This document shows positions 43,745-52,372 of a stretch of 64,000 bases of DNA, piece after piece (the first letter of the stretch is position 1; the number at the start of each line of letters is the position of its first letter). The DNA comes from Bryobacterales bacterium (GTDB lineage: Bacteria > Acidobacteriota > Terriglobia > Bryobacterales > Bryobacteraceae): contig JADLCT010000101.1 of assembly GCA_020847045.1 (NCBI GenBank), positions 1 to 64,000 of the forward strand. The letters are read 5' to 3'. The position numbers and the translations under genes were made by a program. The notes below the pieces were generated by a model. That model was not told where the DNA came from. It was given only the letters and a program-made list of their open reading frames with translations, and searched no databases.

Positions 43745-45118
43745 ATGCTTCCATGGCGAGAGTTTCGGCAGGAGCTCCCGCCGCTGGTCCGGCTGGCCGC
43801 GCCGCTGGTAATTGCAGAGCTGGGCTGGATGACGATGGGAGTGGTGGACACGATCATGGTGGGCCGCCTGAGCAAGGAAGCCATGGGCGGCGTGAGCATC
43901 GGCGGCATTCTGTTCTACGCGATTGCCGTGTTCGGCATGGGCGTGCTGTTGGGACTGGACACGCTGGTGTCGCAGTCGTTTGGCGCGGGCCGCATCGAGG
44001 ACTGCCATCATTCGCTGGTGAGCGGACTGTGGCTGGGGGCAATGTTGAGCCCGCCGCTGATGGCCCTGGTTGCTCTCGGCATGTATCCGCTGCGGTGGCT
44101 GGGCATCCAGCAGGCGATTCTGGCGCAGGCCGGACCGTACCTGGATTCCATCGTGTGGAGCCTGCCGCCGCTGCTGGTGTATGCGGCGCTCCGGCGCTAT
44201 CTGCAAGGCATGAACCTGACGGCGCCGGTGACGATCGCGCTTTTGACGGCGAACCTGGTGAACGCGGCGGCGAACTATGCGCTGATTTTCGGCCACTGGG
44301 GGATGCCCGCGCTGGGCGCGGCGGGCGCGGGTTGGGCCACCACGATTTCGCGCGTGTATGTTGTGGCGGTGCTGGTGGGCTATGCCGCGTGGTGGGACCG
44401 CCGCGTGAACGCGGGCCTGCGCCACGCGCCGCCAGGAGTGGACTGGGCGAGGATTCGCGAGCTATGGCGGCTGGGACTGCCCGCGTCGGCGCAGATCACG
44501 CTGGAGGTGGGCGTATTCGCACTGGCCGGCGCGTTGATTGGCCGCTTTCCGGCACAGTTCATCGCGGCGCACCAGATTGCCTTGAACGCCGCGAGCATGA
44601 CCTTCATGGTTCCCTTGGGGCTGGGTTCGGCGGCGGCCGTGCGCGTGGGACAGGCGGTGGGCCGGGGCGATGCGGCGGCGGCGGCGCGCGCGGGGTGGAT
44701 GGCGATCATGCTGGGCGGCGCGTTCATGGCGCTGGCCGGCGTCTGCTTCGTGGCGTTTCCGGGCTGGATCGGGCGGGCCTACACGAATGATGCGGCGGTG
44801 ATTGCAACGGCGTCGGTGCTGCTGTGGATCGCTGCGTTGTTCCAGTTCTTCGACGGACTGCAAGGGGTGACCACCGGCGCTTTGCGCGGCTTGGGAGACA
44901 CGCGCACGGCCGCGGTGACGCACATGGTGAGCTACTGGATCATCGGTCTGCCGCTGGGCTGCTGGCTGGCGTTCGGCCGGAACTGGTACGCGGCGGGTAT
45001 GTGGACGGGGTTATGCGTGTCGCTGATCACCATCGGCGTGGTGCTGGTGGCCGTATGGCGGCGGCGCGTGAGTGAATTGCGGCTTGTGCCGGTTCCAGTC
45101 AGCTCTTCTTCCGTCTGA
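43745..45118 (+). CDS. MATE-family multidrug/cation efflux transporter
   Basis: The 457-residue membrane protein has about 12 helices. Family motifs in helix 1-2 include PLVIAELGWMTMGVVDTIMVGRLSKEAMGGVSIG, and in the second half LGLGSAAAVRVGQAVG. MATE pumps export cationic drugs or metabolites using Na+ or H+ gradients. The first visible long frame extends upstream, but the start at 43745 matches family N-termini (RLAAPLVIAEL). Its last 20 bases overlap the convergent small membrane protein gene. Confidence 0.92.
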   Translation: MLPWREFRQELPPLVRLAAPLVIAELGWMTMGVVDTIMVGRLSKEAMGGVSIGGILFYAIAVFGMGVLLGLDTLVSQSFGAGRIEDCHHSLVSGLWLGAMLSPPLMALVALGMYPLRWLGIQQAILAQAGPYLDSIVWSLPPLLVYAALRRYLQGMNLTAPVTIALLTANLVNAAANYALIFGHWGMPALGAAGAGWATTISRVYVVAVLVGYAAWWDRRVNAGLRHAPPGVDWARIRELWRLGLPASAQITLEVGVFALAGALIGRFPAQFIAAHQIALNAASMTFMVPLGLGSAAAVRVGQAVGRGDAAAAARAGWMAIMLGGAFMALAGVCFVAFPGWIGRAYTNDAAVIATASVLLWIAALFQFFDGLQGVTTGALRGLGDTRTAAVTHMVSYWIIGLPLGCWLAFGRNWYAAGMWTGLCVSLITIGVVLVAVWRRRVSELRLVPVPVSSSSV

Positions 45119-45314
45119 ACAGCGCCGAGGGGTCCTTGAAGACGGTGGTCACCAGGACGACGAAGAGCAGCAACAGTGCGGCGAAGGTAGCGAGCGTGCC
45201 GATCACCAGATAGTCGGTCTCCTTGCGTGGTCCGGGAATGACCCGCAACAAGATCGCGACGGCCGCGATAAACACGATCACCATGCCCGCGCCCAAGGGC
45301 AACGCTTTCCGCAT
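45099..45314 (-). CDS. Small two-helix membrane protein
   Basis: The 71-residue protein has two hydrophobic helices (GMVIVFIAAVAILLRVI and YLVIGTLATFAALLLLFVV) and a basic tail (FRRKKS). The function is unknown. GGAGA lies upstream of the ATG, and the gene starts 34 bases after the flavin reductase stop. It is therefore probably the last gene of the CBS/CbiX/reductase operon. It overlaps the 3' end of the MATE gene. Confidence 0.65.
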   Translation of the reverse strand: MRKALPLGAGMVIVFIAAVAILLRVIPGPRKETDYLVIGTLATFAALLLLFVVLVTTVFKDPSALFRRKKS

Positions 45315-45348
45315 CCGGTCTCCTTCGCACGAACAGAGCCCCAGCGCC

Positions 45349-46038
45349 CTAGTCGTACTTCTCATAAACGATCTGCTTGCGATCGAGGCCAAGCGACTTT
45401 GCCAGCGCCCGGACCTCATTCACCATCGCCGTCAGACCGCACACAAACACGTCCGCATCGAGTGTTCCGCCCAGCGCTTCGGCCAGGCTCGCCTGCACGT
45501 AGCCACGGCGCCCGCTCCAGCCCTCGCCTGCGCGGCTAAGGGTGGGCCAGAACCGGAAGTTGGCATGGCTCCGTTCCCAATTCTCCCATTCCTCGCGATA
45601 AAGAATCGACTCTTCATGCCGCGTGCCGAACAGCAGTGTGACCGGATGTGTCCCGGCTGAGGCCAGCAAGCCAGGGAGCATGGCGCGGTAGGGCGCAATG
45701 CCCGTGCCGGTGGCGGCCAGGAGGGTGGCGCGGACCGTGGGGCGGGCAACGAAGTAGCCGGTTGGTCCAGTGAGCTCGACGGCATCGCCGGGCGAGAGCG
45801 CGAACAGGTGGGGCGAGAAGCGGCCGCCTTCCACCAGATTCAGGCAGAGCTCGATGCGGTTCCCCGAAGGCGGAGCGGCCAGCGAGTACGCACGCGTAAT
45901 ATCCTTGCCGTCGAAACGGCCGTGGAGGGAAACGAACTGTCCGGGGGTGAAATCGAAGCGCTGCTCCGCTTCGATTTCGAAGACGAAGTGGCGGACGGCG
46001 GGGGCAAGCTCGCGCGTTTCGCGCAGGATGGCTTTCAC
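45349..46038 (-). CDS. Ferredoxin-NADP+ reductase-like flavin oxidoreductase
   Basis: The 229-residue two-domain FNR-family protein has an FAD-binding barrel with RAYSLAAPP (FAD phosphate/isoalloxazine contact) and FTPGQFVSL. The NAD(P) domain has LLAATGTGIAPYRAML and a C-terminal DVFVCGLTAMVNEV. There is no ferredoxin domain. The electron partner is unknown. GTG at 46038 overlaps the CbiX stop (GTGA), so expression is coupled. Confidence 0.87.
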   Translation of the reverse strand: MKAILRETRELAPAVRHFVFEIEAEQRFDFTPGQFVSLHGRFDGKDITRAYSLAAPPSGNRIELCLNLVEGGRFSPHLFALSPGDAVELTGPTGYFVARPTVRATLLAATGTGIAPYRAMLPGLLASAGTHPVTLLFGTRHEESILYREEWENWERSHANFRFWPTLSRAGEGWSGRRGYVQASLAEALGGTLDADVFVCGLTAMVNEVRALAKSLGLDRKQIVYEKYD

Positions 46039-46448
46039 GTGGCGTGTCTCCCCGCGCCATGAGATGACTGAAGCGACTGCCGGGCGCGATCGAGCAGAAT
46101 GGCGGCGAGAGCGGGATGGCCGTCGAGAGGCGGCGCCAGGGTGAGCTTGACGCCGGGCAGATCGCGCTCCACGCCGGCGGCCATGCCGGGCAGATCGCGC
46201 TGCAGATGGATGCCGAGGGTGAGGAAATACGGGAGGACGTGAATCTCGCGGGCGCCTTGGGCGGCGAGCAGACGGACGGCGCCGGCCAGGTCGGGCTGGC
46301 CGTTCTCGAGAAAAGCAGGCTCCACGCGCGCGTAGCCGCCTTGCCGGGCGAACTCCGCCGCGACCAGGCGCACGGCCTCATTGGCCGATTCCACGCTCGA
46401 CCCGTGGGCGAAAATGACGATGCCAGGCTGTGATTCGTTCTCTAACAA
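46035..46448 (-). CDS. CbiX/SirB-type sirohydrochlorin chelatase
   Basis: The 137-residue protein is a short chelatase that inserts Co2+ or Fe2+ into sirohydrochlorin. The metal-site histidines are in IVIFAHGSS (His15) and PYFLTLGIH. Length matches single-domain CbiX(S)/SirB. Whether the product is siroheme or cobalamin is not decidable here. The start is TTG at 46448, overlapping the end of the CBS gene by seven bases. Confidence 0.83.
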   Translation of the reverse strand: MLENESQPGIVIFAHGSSVESANEAVRLVAAEFARQGGYARVEPAFLENGQPDLAGAVRLLAAQGAREIHVLPYFLTLGIHLQRDLPGMAAGVERDLPGVKLTLAPPLDGHPALAAILLDRARQSLQSSHGAGRHAT

Positions 46449-46870
46449 GCGCTCTGGATATAGCTTCTCATATGTTCCAGTTCGCTCGTTTTTTCATCGA
46501 GGTGCAGGCTCATGAGATCGCGCATGGAGACCATGCCAACCACACGGCTGCCATCCACCACGGGAAGATGGCGGCAACCGACGCGCTCCATCTTCGACAT
46601 GGCGCCTTCGGTGGTGTCCGCAGGGGTGGCCGTGGCCAGCTCGCGGGTCATCACGTCATCAATGGCCGTGGAGGCGACATCGCGCCCGGTAAGGACGACG
46701 CGCACCATCAGGTCGCGCTCACTGAACAGGCCGCGCAGCTCGCCGCCTTCCAGAACCAGAATGGCGCCCACATTGAGCGCGGCCATCGTGTGCACCACGT
46801 CGGCAACGCATTGTCCCGTTTCGACCGAAAATATGGGCCGGTCCGCTAACAGTTGATCCAGTGTCTGCAT
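46442..46870 (-). CDS. Tandem CBS-domain protein
   Basis: The 142-residue protein is made of two CBS repeats (about 10-65 and 72-130; SERDLMVRV and PVVDGSRVVGMVSMRDLM). Such stand-alone proteins bind adenine nucleotides or SAM and tune partner enzymes. It is first in an operon with CbiX and the flavin reductase. A perfect-spacing AAGGAAGG lies upstream of the ATG, and a 22-base palindrome sits 28 bases before it. Confidence 0.9.
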   Translation of the reverse strand: MQTLDQLLADRPIFSVETGQCVADVVHTMAALNVGAILVLEGGELRGLFSERDLMVRVVLTGRDVASTAIDDVMTRELATATPADTTEGAMSKMERVGCRHLPVVDGSRVVGMVSMRDLMSLHLDEKTSELEHMRSYIQSAC

Positions 46871-46898
46871 TTCTGCCTTCCTTGCAATGAAAGGTAGT

Positions 46899-46920
46899 GA
46901 GCATTCCCGGGGAAATGCTC
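46899..46920. promoter_or_regulatory. 22-base palindrome upstream of the CBS operon
   Basis: GAGCATT and AATGCTC flank CCCGGGGA, giving 9 of 11 symmetric pairs. Immediately beyond it, GTGTCGAA occurs twice with a 10-base period (46982-46989 and 46992-46999). These are candidate regulator sites in the 144-base gap after the nuclease gene. Confidence 0.45.
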
Positions 46921-47014
46921 ATGGAGTGTCGGAATACTTATCACATTCGCGCGCCGTTGAGAAGGGGAAAAATGAGGCGCGGTGTCGAATTGTGTCGAAC
47001 CAAGCTCCGAAACC

Positions 47015-49687
47015 CTACTGGACCCACACCTGTACGCCACGGCGGCTGGTGGCCCCGTTGGAGGTGATCAGCACCTCGGCGGGTCCGGCGGGCAGCCCCG
47101 CAGGCACCATTGCATTGATCTGAACGGCCCCTTCGACGAGTCCAGGCGCCTGGCCGGCGTAGTAGACCTGCGCGGTTCGTCCGCCAATCAGAACGCTGGT
47201 GACGCCTTGCCGGCTGATGCCCGTTCCATAGAGTTGGAGGACGCTGCCCGCGGCGGCGGGCGTGGTGGCCGTGTTCAGTGAATTGTCCTGGTTCAACGCG
47301 GCTGCCGGGCCGAGGCCAGAGCCATTCTGTGTGAAGAGCCCGGGTGCGGCCGTGGCCGTGTGGAGTTCGAAGGAGGCCAGCGTGGCCGTGCCGTTGACCA
47401 CTTGCACCGTCGTGGGACCTGTGGGGAGATTCGGAATGGAAAAGTTGATTTGACCGGGCGATGTGAAGAACACATTGGCCGGTGCGGCCGGCGTGGAGGC
47501 GTTCCCGAACAGGACGCTGGTACGCGAGGTGAAGCCGGAGCCGAACAGTGACGCGAGCTGATAGGGGGTGACGGCGCCGCCGAGCAGGGTGGCGGCATTG
47601 ACGAGTCCAACGGCGCGAACAGGGGGCGGTGTGGCTTCGAGGCGGAAGCGCGCGACGGGAATGTCATGATCGGAGGCGCGCTGAGGGTCCTCGGTGGAGT
47701 TGAAGTCGATCACGGGGTAGGCGGCGTTCGTGTGGGCCACCTCGTAGCGGGAGAGCCTGGCGTTCATTCCGGAGGAGACGAAGACGTGATCGAGCTCCTG
47801 GATTTGACCGTTCTCAATGTAGGTGAAGGCCTGGGACGCGGGCAGCAACGCGCCCAGCCGCGAGTAGCCGGCTTCCAGCAAAGGTTGCAGCATGTTGCCG
47901 TTGCCGTCGTCGAACGCATGCGCGTTGAAGTCGCCCAGCACAACCGCGTTTTCGTTGCGGAGGCCGGAGGCGATCTGGGCCACCGCGCTGGCTTGCGCCT
48001 GACGCTTCTCGCGGACTTGCGCGTCGCCGGCATTGATCAGGGACCGTTGATGCACGTTGAGGACTGCGATGGGCAGTCCCTGCGCGGTGGCGCGGAGCAG
48101 CAGGGGCGGACGGTCATGAATGGGGTTGGACTTTTCCAGTTGCGTGACGCTTTGCACGGTGACGCGGGCGGTGTTCACGAGGAAGCCGGTGTCGATGCCG
48201 GAGGGGTCGTTGCCCTCCTCCAGATAGGCGCGCCAGGAGCCGCCGAGCTTGGCGGCAAGCTGCTGCAAGGCATAAAGCGTATCGGCCTCCTGCACGGCGA
48301 TGATGTCAGGCGAGCGGAGCAGGCTGGTGATGTGCAGCGCGGTCTTCGTCAGACGGCGTTGGAAGGCTTCGGCGGTCAGCACGGGGTCGGCGGCGCCGGG
48401 GTCGTCGCGGTCGTCGAAGAAGCGGCGCAGATTGAAGCTGGCGATGACCAGTTCGTTGGCGGCCGGTTCGAGCACGGCGGGCGCGGGGTCAGGCTGGAAG
48501 AAGGCGAGCAGCGTTCTTGCGGTGATGGACCAGGCGCCGTTGGTGAAGTCGAGTCCGCCGGAGACCGTGGCGAAAGCGTCCACGGCGCGGATGATGCCGA
48601 GCTCGGAGTCGATGCGGATGCGCTCGGGGTTGCCGTCGGCGGGCGCGGGTTCGGCCTGTGGAAGCGGAAATTCGCGCGGAATGGCCCACAGCACTCCGTT
48701 CGTGGTGGCCGTGGCGGTGGCGTCGTTGATCGAGCCGCCCGAAGGGGCGACCACACGGAGGCCGTCGATGCCGCGCTGCATGCCCTCGAAACGCTCCCAC
48801 GTGGAGAAGGGGGCGCCGGGTTCCAGACCGCCGGGCGCAATCACAACCCGGCGCGCCGCACCATCTCGAAGCGCCTCGATGGAAGGCTGGGTGAGCTCCG
48901 TCATGCCGTTGAACTCGGTGACCGTGCCCGTTACGCGGACGACTTTGTTGACCGTGGCCAATGCCGGCGGCGCGGAGGCGGTGTAGACGAAGAGACCCTC
49001 GCTGGTTGAGGGGTCGCCGTCGTCGGCAGAGGCTTCGGATTCGATGTAGAAGCCATTGGCGCGGCGTTGGGTGACGATGCCGGCCGTGGTGACATTCGCA
49101 TTCGCATAGGGGGAAACGTCACCGGCGCCTTGGATCTGAGAGATGGTGAGTTCCTGCGCGGGCGCCGGCGCGGCCTCGCAAAACTTGAGGGGCGAGGCGG
49201 AGTTGCGCGGCGTGGGCGGACCCGTGAGAAAGCTATCGCCGCAGCCTGCGCCGCCACGGAAATAGGCCGTGGTGTTGGAGAGCCCGGCATAGCTGACGAG
49301 CTCCAGAACGGACGCATCGGCGCGTTGGATGCGCACGCGCGCCGAGGTGGCGCTCATGGCGATGGAGCCTTGCACATCGGGTGTGGGCAGATTATCCGTG
49401 CCGCCCGTGCCCTGCGCCTGTCCGATCAGATAGTAACCGTTGGCGGGGATGGTTCCGGTCAGCGCCGTGGATTGATTGAAGTCGCCTGTGGCGCTGGCGT
49501 ACTCCATGCGCCATCCTTCGACGGAAACGGGCGAGGAAGTGCGGTTGAAGAGCTCGACATAGTCGTTCTTCAAACTGGCGCCGCTGTTGCCGCCTCCGCC
49601 GTAAATCTGACTTACGACGACGCCCTGTGTTTGAGCGCTGGCGGAGGGAAGGAAGAGAAATACTCCGAGCCAGGCAAATCGCCCCAT
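47015..49687 (-). CDS. Secreted nuclease-like protein: lamin-tail, EEP nuclease and Soli_cterm domains
   Basis: The 890-residue exported protein has a signal peptide (MGRFAWLGVFLFLPSASA). A lamin-tail domain follows (about 20-150: VVVSQIYGGGGNSGASLKNDYVELFN). An OB-like region reads ELTISQIQGAGDVSPYANANVTTAGIVTQ. An endonuclease/exonuclease/phosphatase domain spans about 410-690 (VIASFNLRRFFDD, IIAVQEADT, VVLGDFNAHAFDD, SDHDIPVARF). The last 200 residues are a TIGR03437 domain (VNAATLLGGAVTPYQLASLFG). The architecture is that of ExeM/NucH extracellular DNases. The catalytic Asn, Glu, Asp and His positions are present. Confidence 0.92.
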   Translation of the reverse strand: MGRFAWLGVFLFLPSASAQTQGVVVSQIYGGGGNSGASLKNDYVELFNRTSSPVSVEGWRMEYASATGDFNQSTALTGTIPANGYYLIGQAQGTGGTDNLPTPDVQGSIAMSATSARVRIQRADASVLELVSYAGLSNTTAYFRGGAGCGDSFLTGPPTPRNSASPLKFCEAAPAPAQELTISQIQGAGDVSPYANANVTTAGIVTQRRANGFYIESEASADDGDPSTSEGLFVYTASAPPALATVNKVVRVTGTVTEFNGMTELTQPSIEALRDGAARRVVIAPGGLEPGAPFSTWERFEGMQRGIDGLRVVAPSGGSINDATATATTNGVLWAIPREFPLPQAEPAPADGNPERIRIDSELGIIRAVDAFATVSGGLDFTNGAWSITARTLLAFFQPDPAPAVLEPAANELVIASFNLRRFFDDRDDPGAADPVLTAEAFQRRLTKTALHITSLLRSPDIIAVQEADTLYALQQLAAKLGGSWRAYLEEGNDPSGIDTGFLVNTARVTVQSVTQLEKSNPIHDRPPLLLRATAQGLPIAVLNVHQRSLINAGDAQVREKRQAQASAVAQIASGLRNENAVVLGDFNAHAFDDGNGNMLQPLLEAGYSRLGALLPASQAFTYIENGQIQELDHVFVSSGMNARLSRYEVAHTNAAYPVIDFNSTEDPQRASDHDIPVARFRLEATPPPVRAVGLVNAATLLGGAVTPYQLASLFGSGFTSRTSVLFGNASTPAAPANVFFTSPGQINFSIPNLPTGPTTVQVVNGTATLASFELHTATAAPGLFTQNGSGLGPAAALNQDNSLNTATTPAAAGSVLQLYGTGISRQGVTSVLIGGRTAQVYYAGQAPGLVEGAVQINAMVPAGLPAGPAEVLITSNGATSRRGVQVWVQ

Positions 49688-49704
49688 GCCGTTACAATAG
49701 CAGT
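49688..49704. promoter_or_regulatory. 17-base divergent promoter with overlapping -10 hexamers
   Basis: The two divergent start codons (ATG 49687 minus, TTG 49705 plus) are 17 bases apart. TACAAT (49693-49698, plus) and TATTGT (49699-49694, minus) share five bases and each ends six bases from its start. An alternative minus-strand TATACA lies at 49711-49706. Confidence 0.45.
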
Positions 49705-50379
49705 TTGTATAAGGACCTCAGCATCACCGTCATCATTCCCTGTTTGAATGAGGAACAGGGAATCGAGAAAGTCCTCCGGCGCATGCCGCCCTTCGTGGAC
49801 CAGGTGATCGTGGTGGACAACGGCTCTACGGACAGGACCTCGGATGTGGCTCGCGGGCTGGGGGCCGAGGTGATTCGCGAGGATGTGCGCGGCTATGGGC
49901 GGGCCTACAAAACGGGCTTCGCCAAGGCCACGGGCGACATCATTGTGACGCTGGACGGCGACCACTCCTATCCTCCCGACGCCATCAGTTACCTGATCGA
50001 GGCCTTTCTCCACTTGGAGGTGGACTTCCTGAACGCCTCGCGGTTTCCGGTGCGCGACAAACGGGCGATGAGCTTCAAGCACAAGTTCGGGAACTTCGTT
50101 CTCTCGCTGGCGATGTCGCTGCTGTTCTTCCGGTGGGTGTCCGATTCGCAGAGCGGCATGTGGGTGTTCCGCCGGTCGATTCTGAACGGGATGAAGCTGG
50201 AAAGCGACGGGATGGCGTTCAGCGAGGAGATCAAAATTGAGGCGCTGCGCAGCGCGCGCGTACGGTTTGAAGAGATTCCCGTGCAGTATTCCAGCCGGTT
50301 GGGAGAGATCAAGCTGAATCCGTGGCGGGACGGCTTCCACAACCTCTGGTTCCTGCTGCGAAAACGGTTCGCCCGATGA
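49705..50379 (+). CDS. Family 2 glycosyltransferase (dolichyl-phosphate-mannose-synthase-like)
   Basis: The 224-residue GT-A fold enzyme has ITVIIPCLNEEQGIEKVL, VVDNGSTDRTSDVA, the DxD-type LDGDHSYPPDA and MWVFRRSILNGM. It is short, with no C-terminal membrane helices, as in DPM1-like enzymes that load a sugar onto a polyprenyl phosphate. TTG is the first sensible start. An upstream GTG would lie inside the divergent gene. It is the first of five glycosyltransferase genes on this strand. Confidence 0.87.
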   Translation: MYKDLSITVIIPCLNEEQGIEKVLRRMPPFVDQVIVVDNGSTDRTSDVARGLGAEVIREDVRGYGRAYKTGFAKATGDIIVTLDGDHSYPPDAISYLIEAFLHLEVDFLNASRFPVRDKRAMSFKHKFGNFVLSLAMSLLFFRWVSDSQSGMWVFRRSILNGMKLESDGMAFSEEIKIEALRSARVRFEEIPVQYSSRLGEIKLNPWRDGFHNLWFLLRKRFAR

Positions 50380-51365
50380 GCGGGCTGGTTCTCGTCATTC
50401 CGAACTGGAACGGCGAAGGCCACCTGAGACGCCTGTTTCCCAGCATCGCCGCCCAGACGCGCCGGCCGGATCGCGTGCTGGTGGTGGACAACGGCTCCAC
50501 CGACGGCTCGGCCTCGTATGTGCGCCAGCAGGGGGGCGAGGTGCTGGTATTGCCACACAACCTTGGGTTTGCAGCCGCCGTCAACCGGGGAATCTCGGCC
50601 ACCACGGAGCCTCTAGTGGGAATTCTGAACAATGATGTGGTATTGGAACCGGGGTATCTAGGTTTTTTGGAAGATACACTGAACAGTGGTGCTGCATTTG
50701 CGACAGGTAAAATTTACCAGCCAGGTAGAAACACTGTATTGGATGCCACCTGGGACCTGGTCACGCGGTCCGGACTGGCGGTTCGCTGTGGACATAATCT
50801 GATCGACGGCGCAGCCTGGAACGAGCCGAAAGAGATCGCCCTGGCGCCGCTTACGGCCGCGCTGTTTCAGCGCACGGTGTTCGAGCGGGTGGGAGGGCTG
50901 GACGAGCGGTTCGAGTCCTACCTGGAGGATGTGGATTTCGGCCTGCGGTGCGCTGTTTCAAGGCTAAAAGGGCGATTTGTACCGGAGGCTCGGGCAGAGC
51001 ACTGGGGGAGTGGAACGCTGGGCGTCTGGCACGCGGCGACGGTGCGGCGTATGTCGCGGAACCAGGTGTATCTGGTGGCGAAACATTTTCCGAGTGATTG
51101 GCCACTCAAAGTGGGTTGGCCGGTTGTGGCTGGTCAATTGCTCTGGGGATTAGCTACGGTTCGGCACGGACGTGCTGCGGCGTGGCTTGCGGGGAAGCTC
51201 GCGGGTGTATGGAATTACAGAAGAATACGCTCCTCTGAGGAGAGCAGCGCAGCAAGAGCCGCCGTACTGCCTCTACTGGACGGTTTCGAGCGGGAACTGA
51301 TTGAACTACAGATGAAAACGGGCACGGACCGATTCTGGTCGTGGTATTTTCGGTGTACAAGGTGA
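50376..51365 (+). CDS. Family 2 glycosyltransferase (rhamnosyltransferase-like)
   Basis: The 329-residue GT2 has VIPNWNGEGHLRRLF, VVDNGSTDGSASYV, the metal motif ILNNDVVLEPG and YLEDVDFGLR (the ED acidic motif of WbbL-like rhamnosyltransferases). The start ATG overlaps the previous stop (ATGA). Base composition drops to AT-richer DNA in parts (about 50600-50760 and 51050-51360), unlike the first 220 bases. Confidence 0.88.
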   Translation: MSGLVLVIPNWNGEGHLRRLFPSIAAQTRRPDRVLVVDNGSTDGSASYVRQQGGEVLVLPHNLGFAAAVNRGISATTEPLVGILNNDVVLEPGYLGFLEDTLNSGAAFATGKIYQPGRNTVLDATWDLVTRSGLAVRCGHNLIDGAAWNEPKEIALAPLTAALFQRTVFERVGGLDERFESYLEDVDFGLRCAVSRLKGRFVPEARAEHWGSGTLGVWHAATVRRMSRNQVYLVAKHFPSDWPLKVGWPVVAGQLLWGLATVRHGRAAAWLAGKLAGVWNYRRIRSSEESSAARAAVLPLLDGFERELIELQMKTGTDRFWSWYFRCTR

Positions 51366-52372
51366 TGAGCGGATCCACCGGAGTAGTGATTGTCAGCTAC
51401 AACTCCGCCTCCTGTCTGGCCTCCTGTGTGGAGGCGGCTCTCAAGCATTTTCAAGAAGTTGTCGTGGTCGATAACGGATCGGGCGACGGCTCGGCGGCTT
51501 GCGCGCGCCGTGTGGTGTTAACTGAGGGCCAGCGCTTGGATGTCTGGGAGGCGGGAAAAAACCTTGGGTTTGCGGGTGGCGTGAACGCCGGCGTGCGGCG
51601 GCTCCGGACGGCCAATGTGCTGGTGCTGAACCCGGATGTCATCCTGGCGCCTGGAGAGGGGCTGCGAGCGGCGTTAGAAGAGTCTCTGGCCCTGGAGCGA
51701 ACGGGCGCGGTAGCGGGTGTGTTGCGAGAACCGGGGCGCGGGCCGCAGGCCGGGTTCACGGTGCGTTGCCTGCCGCGGGCCTGGGATCTGATGCTGGAAG
51801 CGATGGGTGTGAACGCCCTGTGGCCATCCAATCCGGCAAACGTGCGGTACCGGTGTCTGGATCTGGACCTGAATGAGGCGCAGGAAGTGGAGCAGCCTGC
51901 CGGCGCATTCTTCATGTTCCGTCGAGAAGCCTGGGACGAGCTGGGTGGATGGGACGAAGGATTTCACCCGGTGTGGTTCGAGGATGTCGATTTCTGCCGG
52001 AGGCTGCGCGCGGCGGGGTGGAAGATCCGGTTGGCTCCGGAAGCTCGGGGCGCGCACGAAGGCGGACATTCGGTTCGGAAACTGGTTCCATCATCCCGCG
52101 CAAGTTATTGGTATGGTAGCCTACTAAGGTATTCAGCCAAGCATCTGGGGCCGTGTCGCACCCGGGCAGTGGCGGCCGCCGTGCTGTTGGGAACCACCGG
52201 ACGAATGATATTAGATACCGTTCATCGTCGGGATGAGGCGAGCGCCGGGTTCTCTGCCGTGATGCGGCTTGCGTTGCGCACGATGGGTACGGGAAGAGCG
52301 CCGGCCGCGCCGGTGAACAGCTCGCAGAGAGCGAATCAGGGACTCACAACACGTCACCTTCATGGCCTTTAA
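51365..52372 (+). CDS. Family 2 glycosyltransferase
   Basis: The 335-residue GT2 has TGVVIVSYNSASCLASC, VVDNGSGDGSAA, VLNPDVILAPG and WFEDVDFCRRLR. The C-terminal segment has SSRASYWYGSLLRYSAKH, typical of rhamnosyltransferase-like enzymes that end near a membrane-associated helix. Its ATG overlaps the previous stop (TGATG). The sugar and acceptor are unknown. It overlaps the next gene by 11 bases. Confidence 0.87.
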   Translation: MSGSTGVVIVSYNSASCLASCVEAALKHFQEVVVVDNGSGDGSAACARRVVLTEGQRLDVWEAGKNLGFAGGVNAGVRRLRTANVLVLNPDVILAPGEGLRAALEESLALERTGAVAGVLREPGRGPQAGFTVRCLPRAWDLMLEAMGVNALWPSNPANVRYRCLDLDLNEAQEVEQPAGAFFMFRREAWDELGGWDEGFHPVWFEDVDFCRRLRAAGWKIRLAPEARGAHEGGHSVRKLVPSSRASYWYGSLLRYSAKHLGPCRTRAVAAAVLLGTTGRMILDTVHRRDEASAGFSAVMRLALRTMGTGRAPAAPVNSSQRANQGLTTRHLHGL

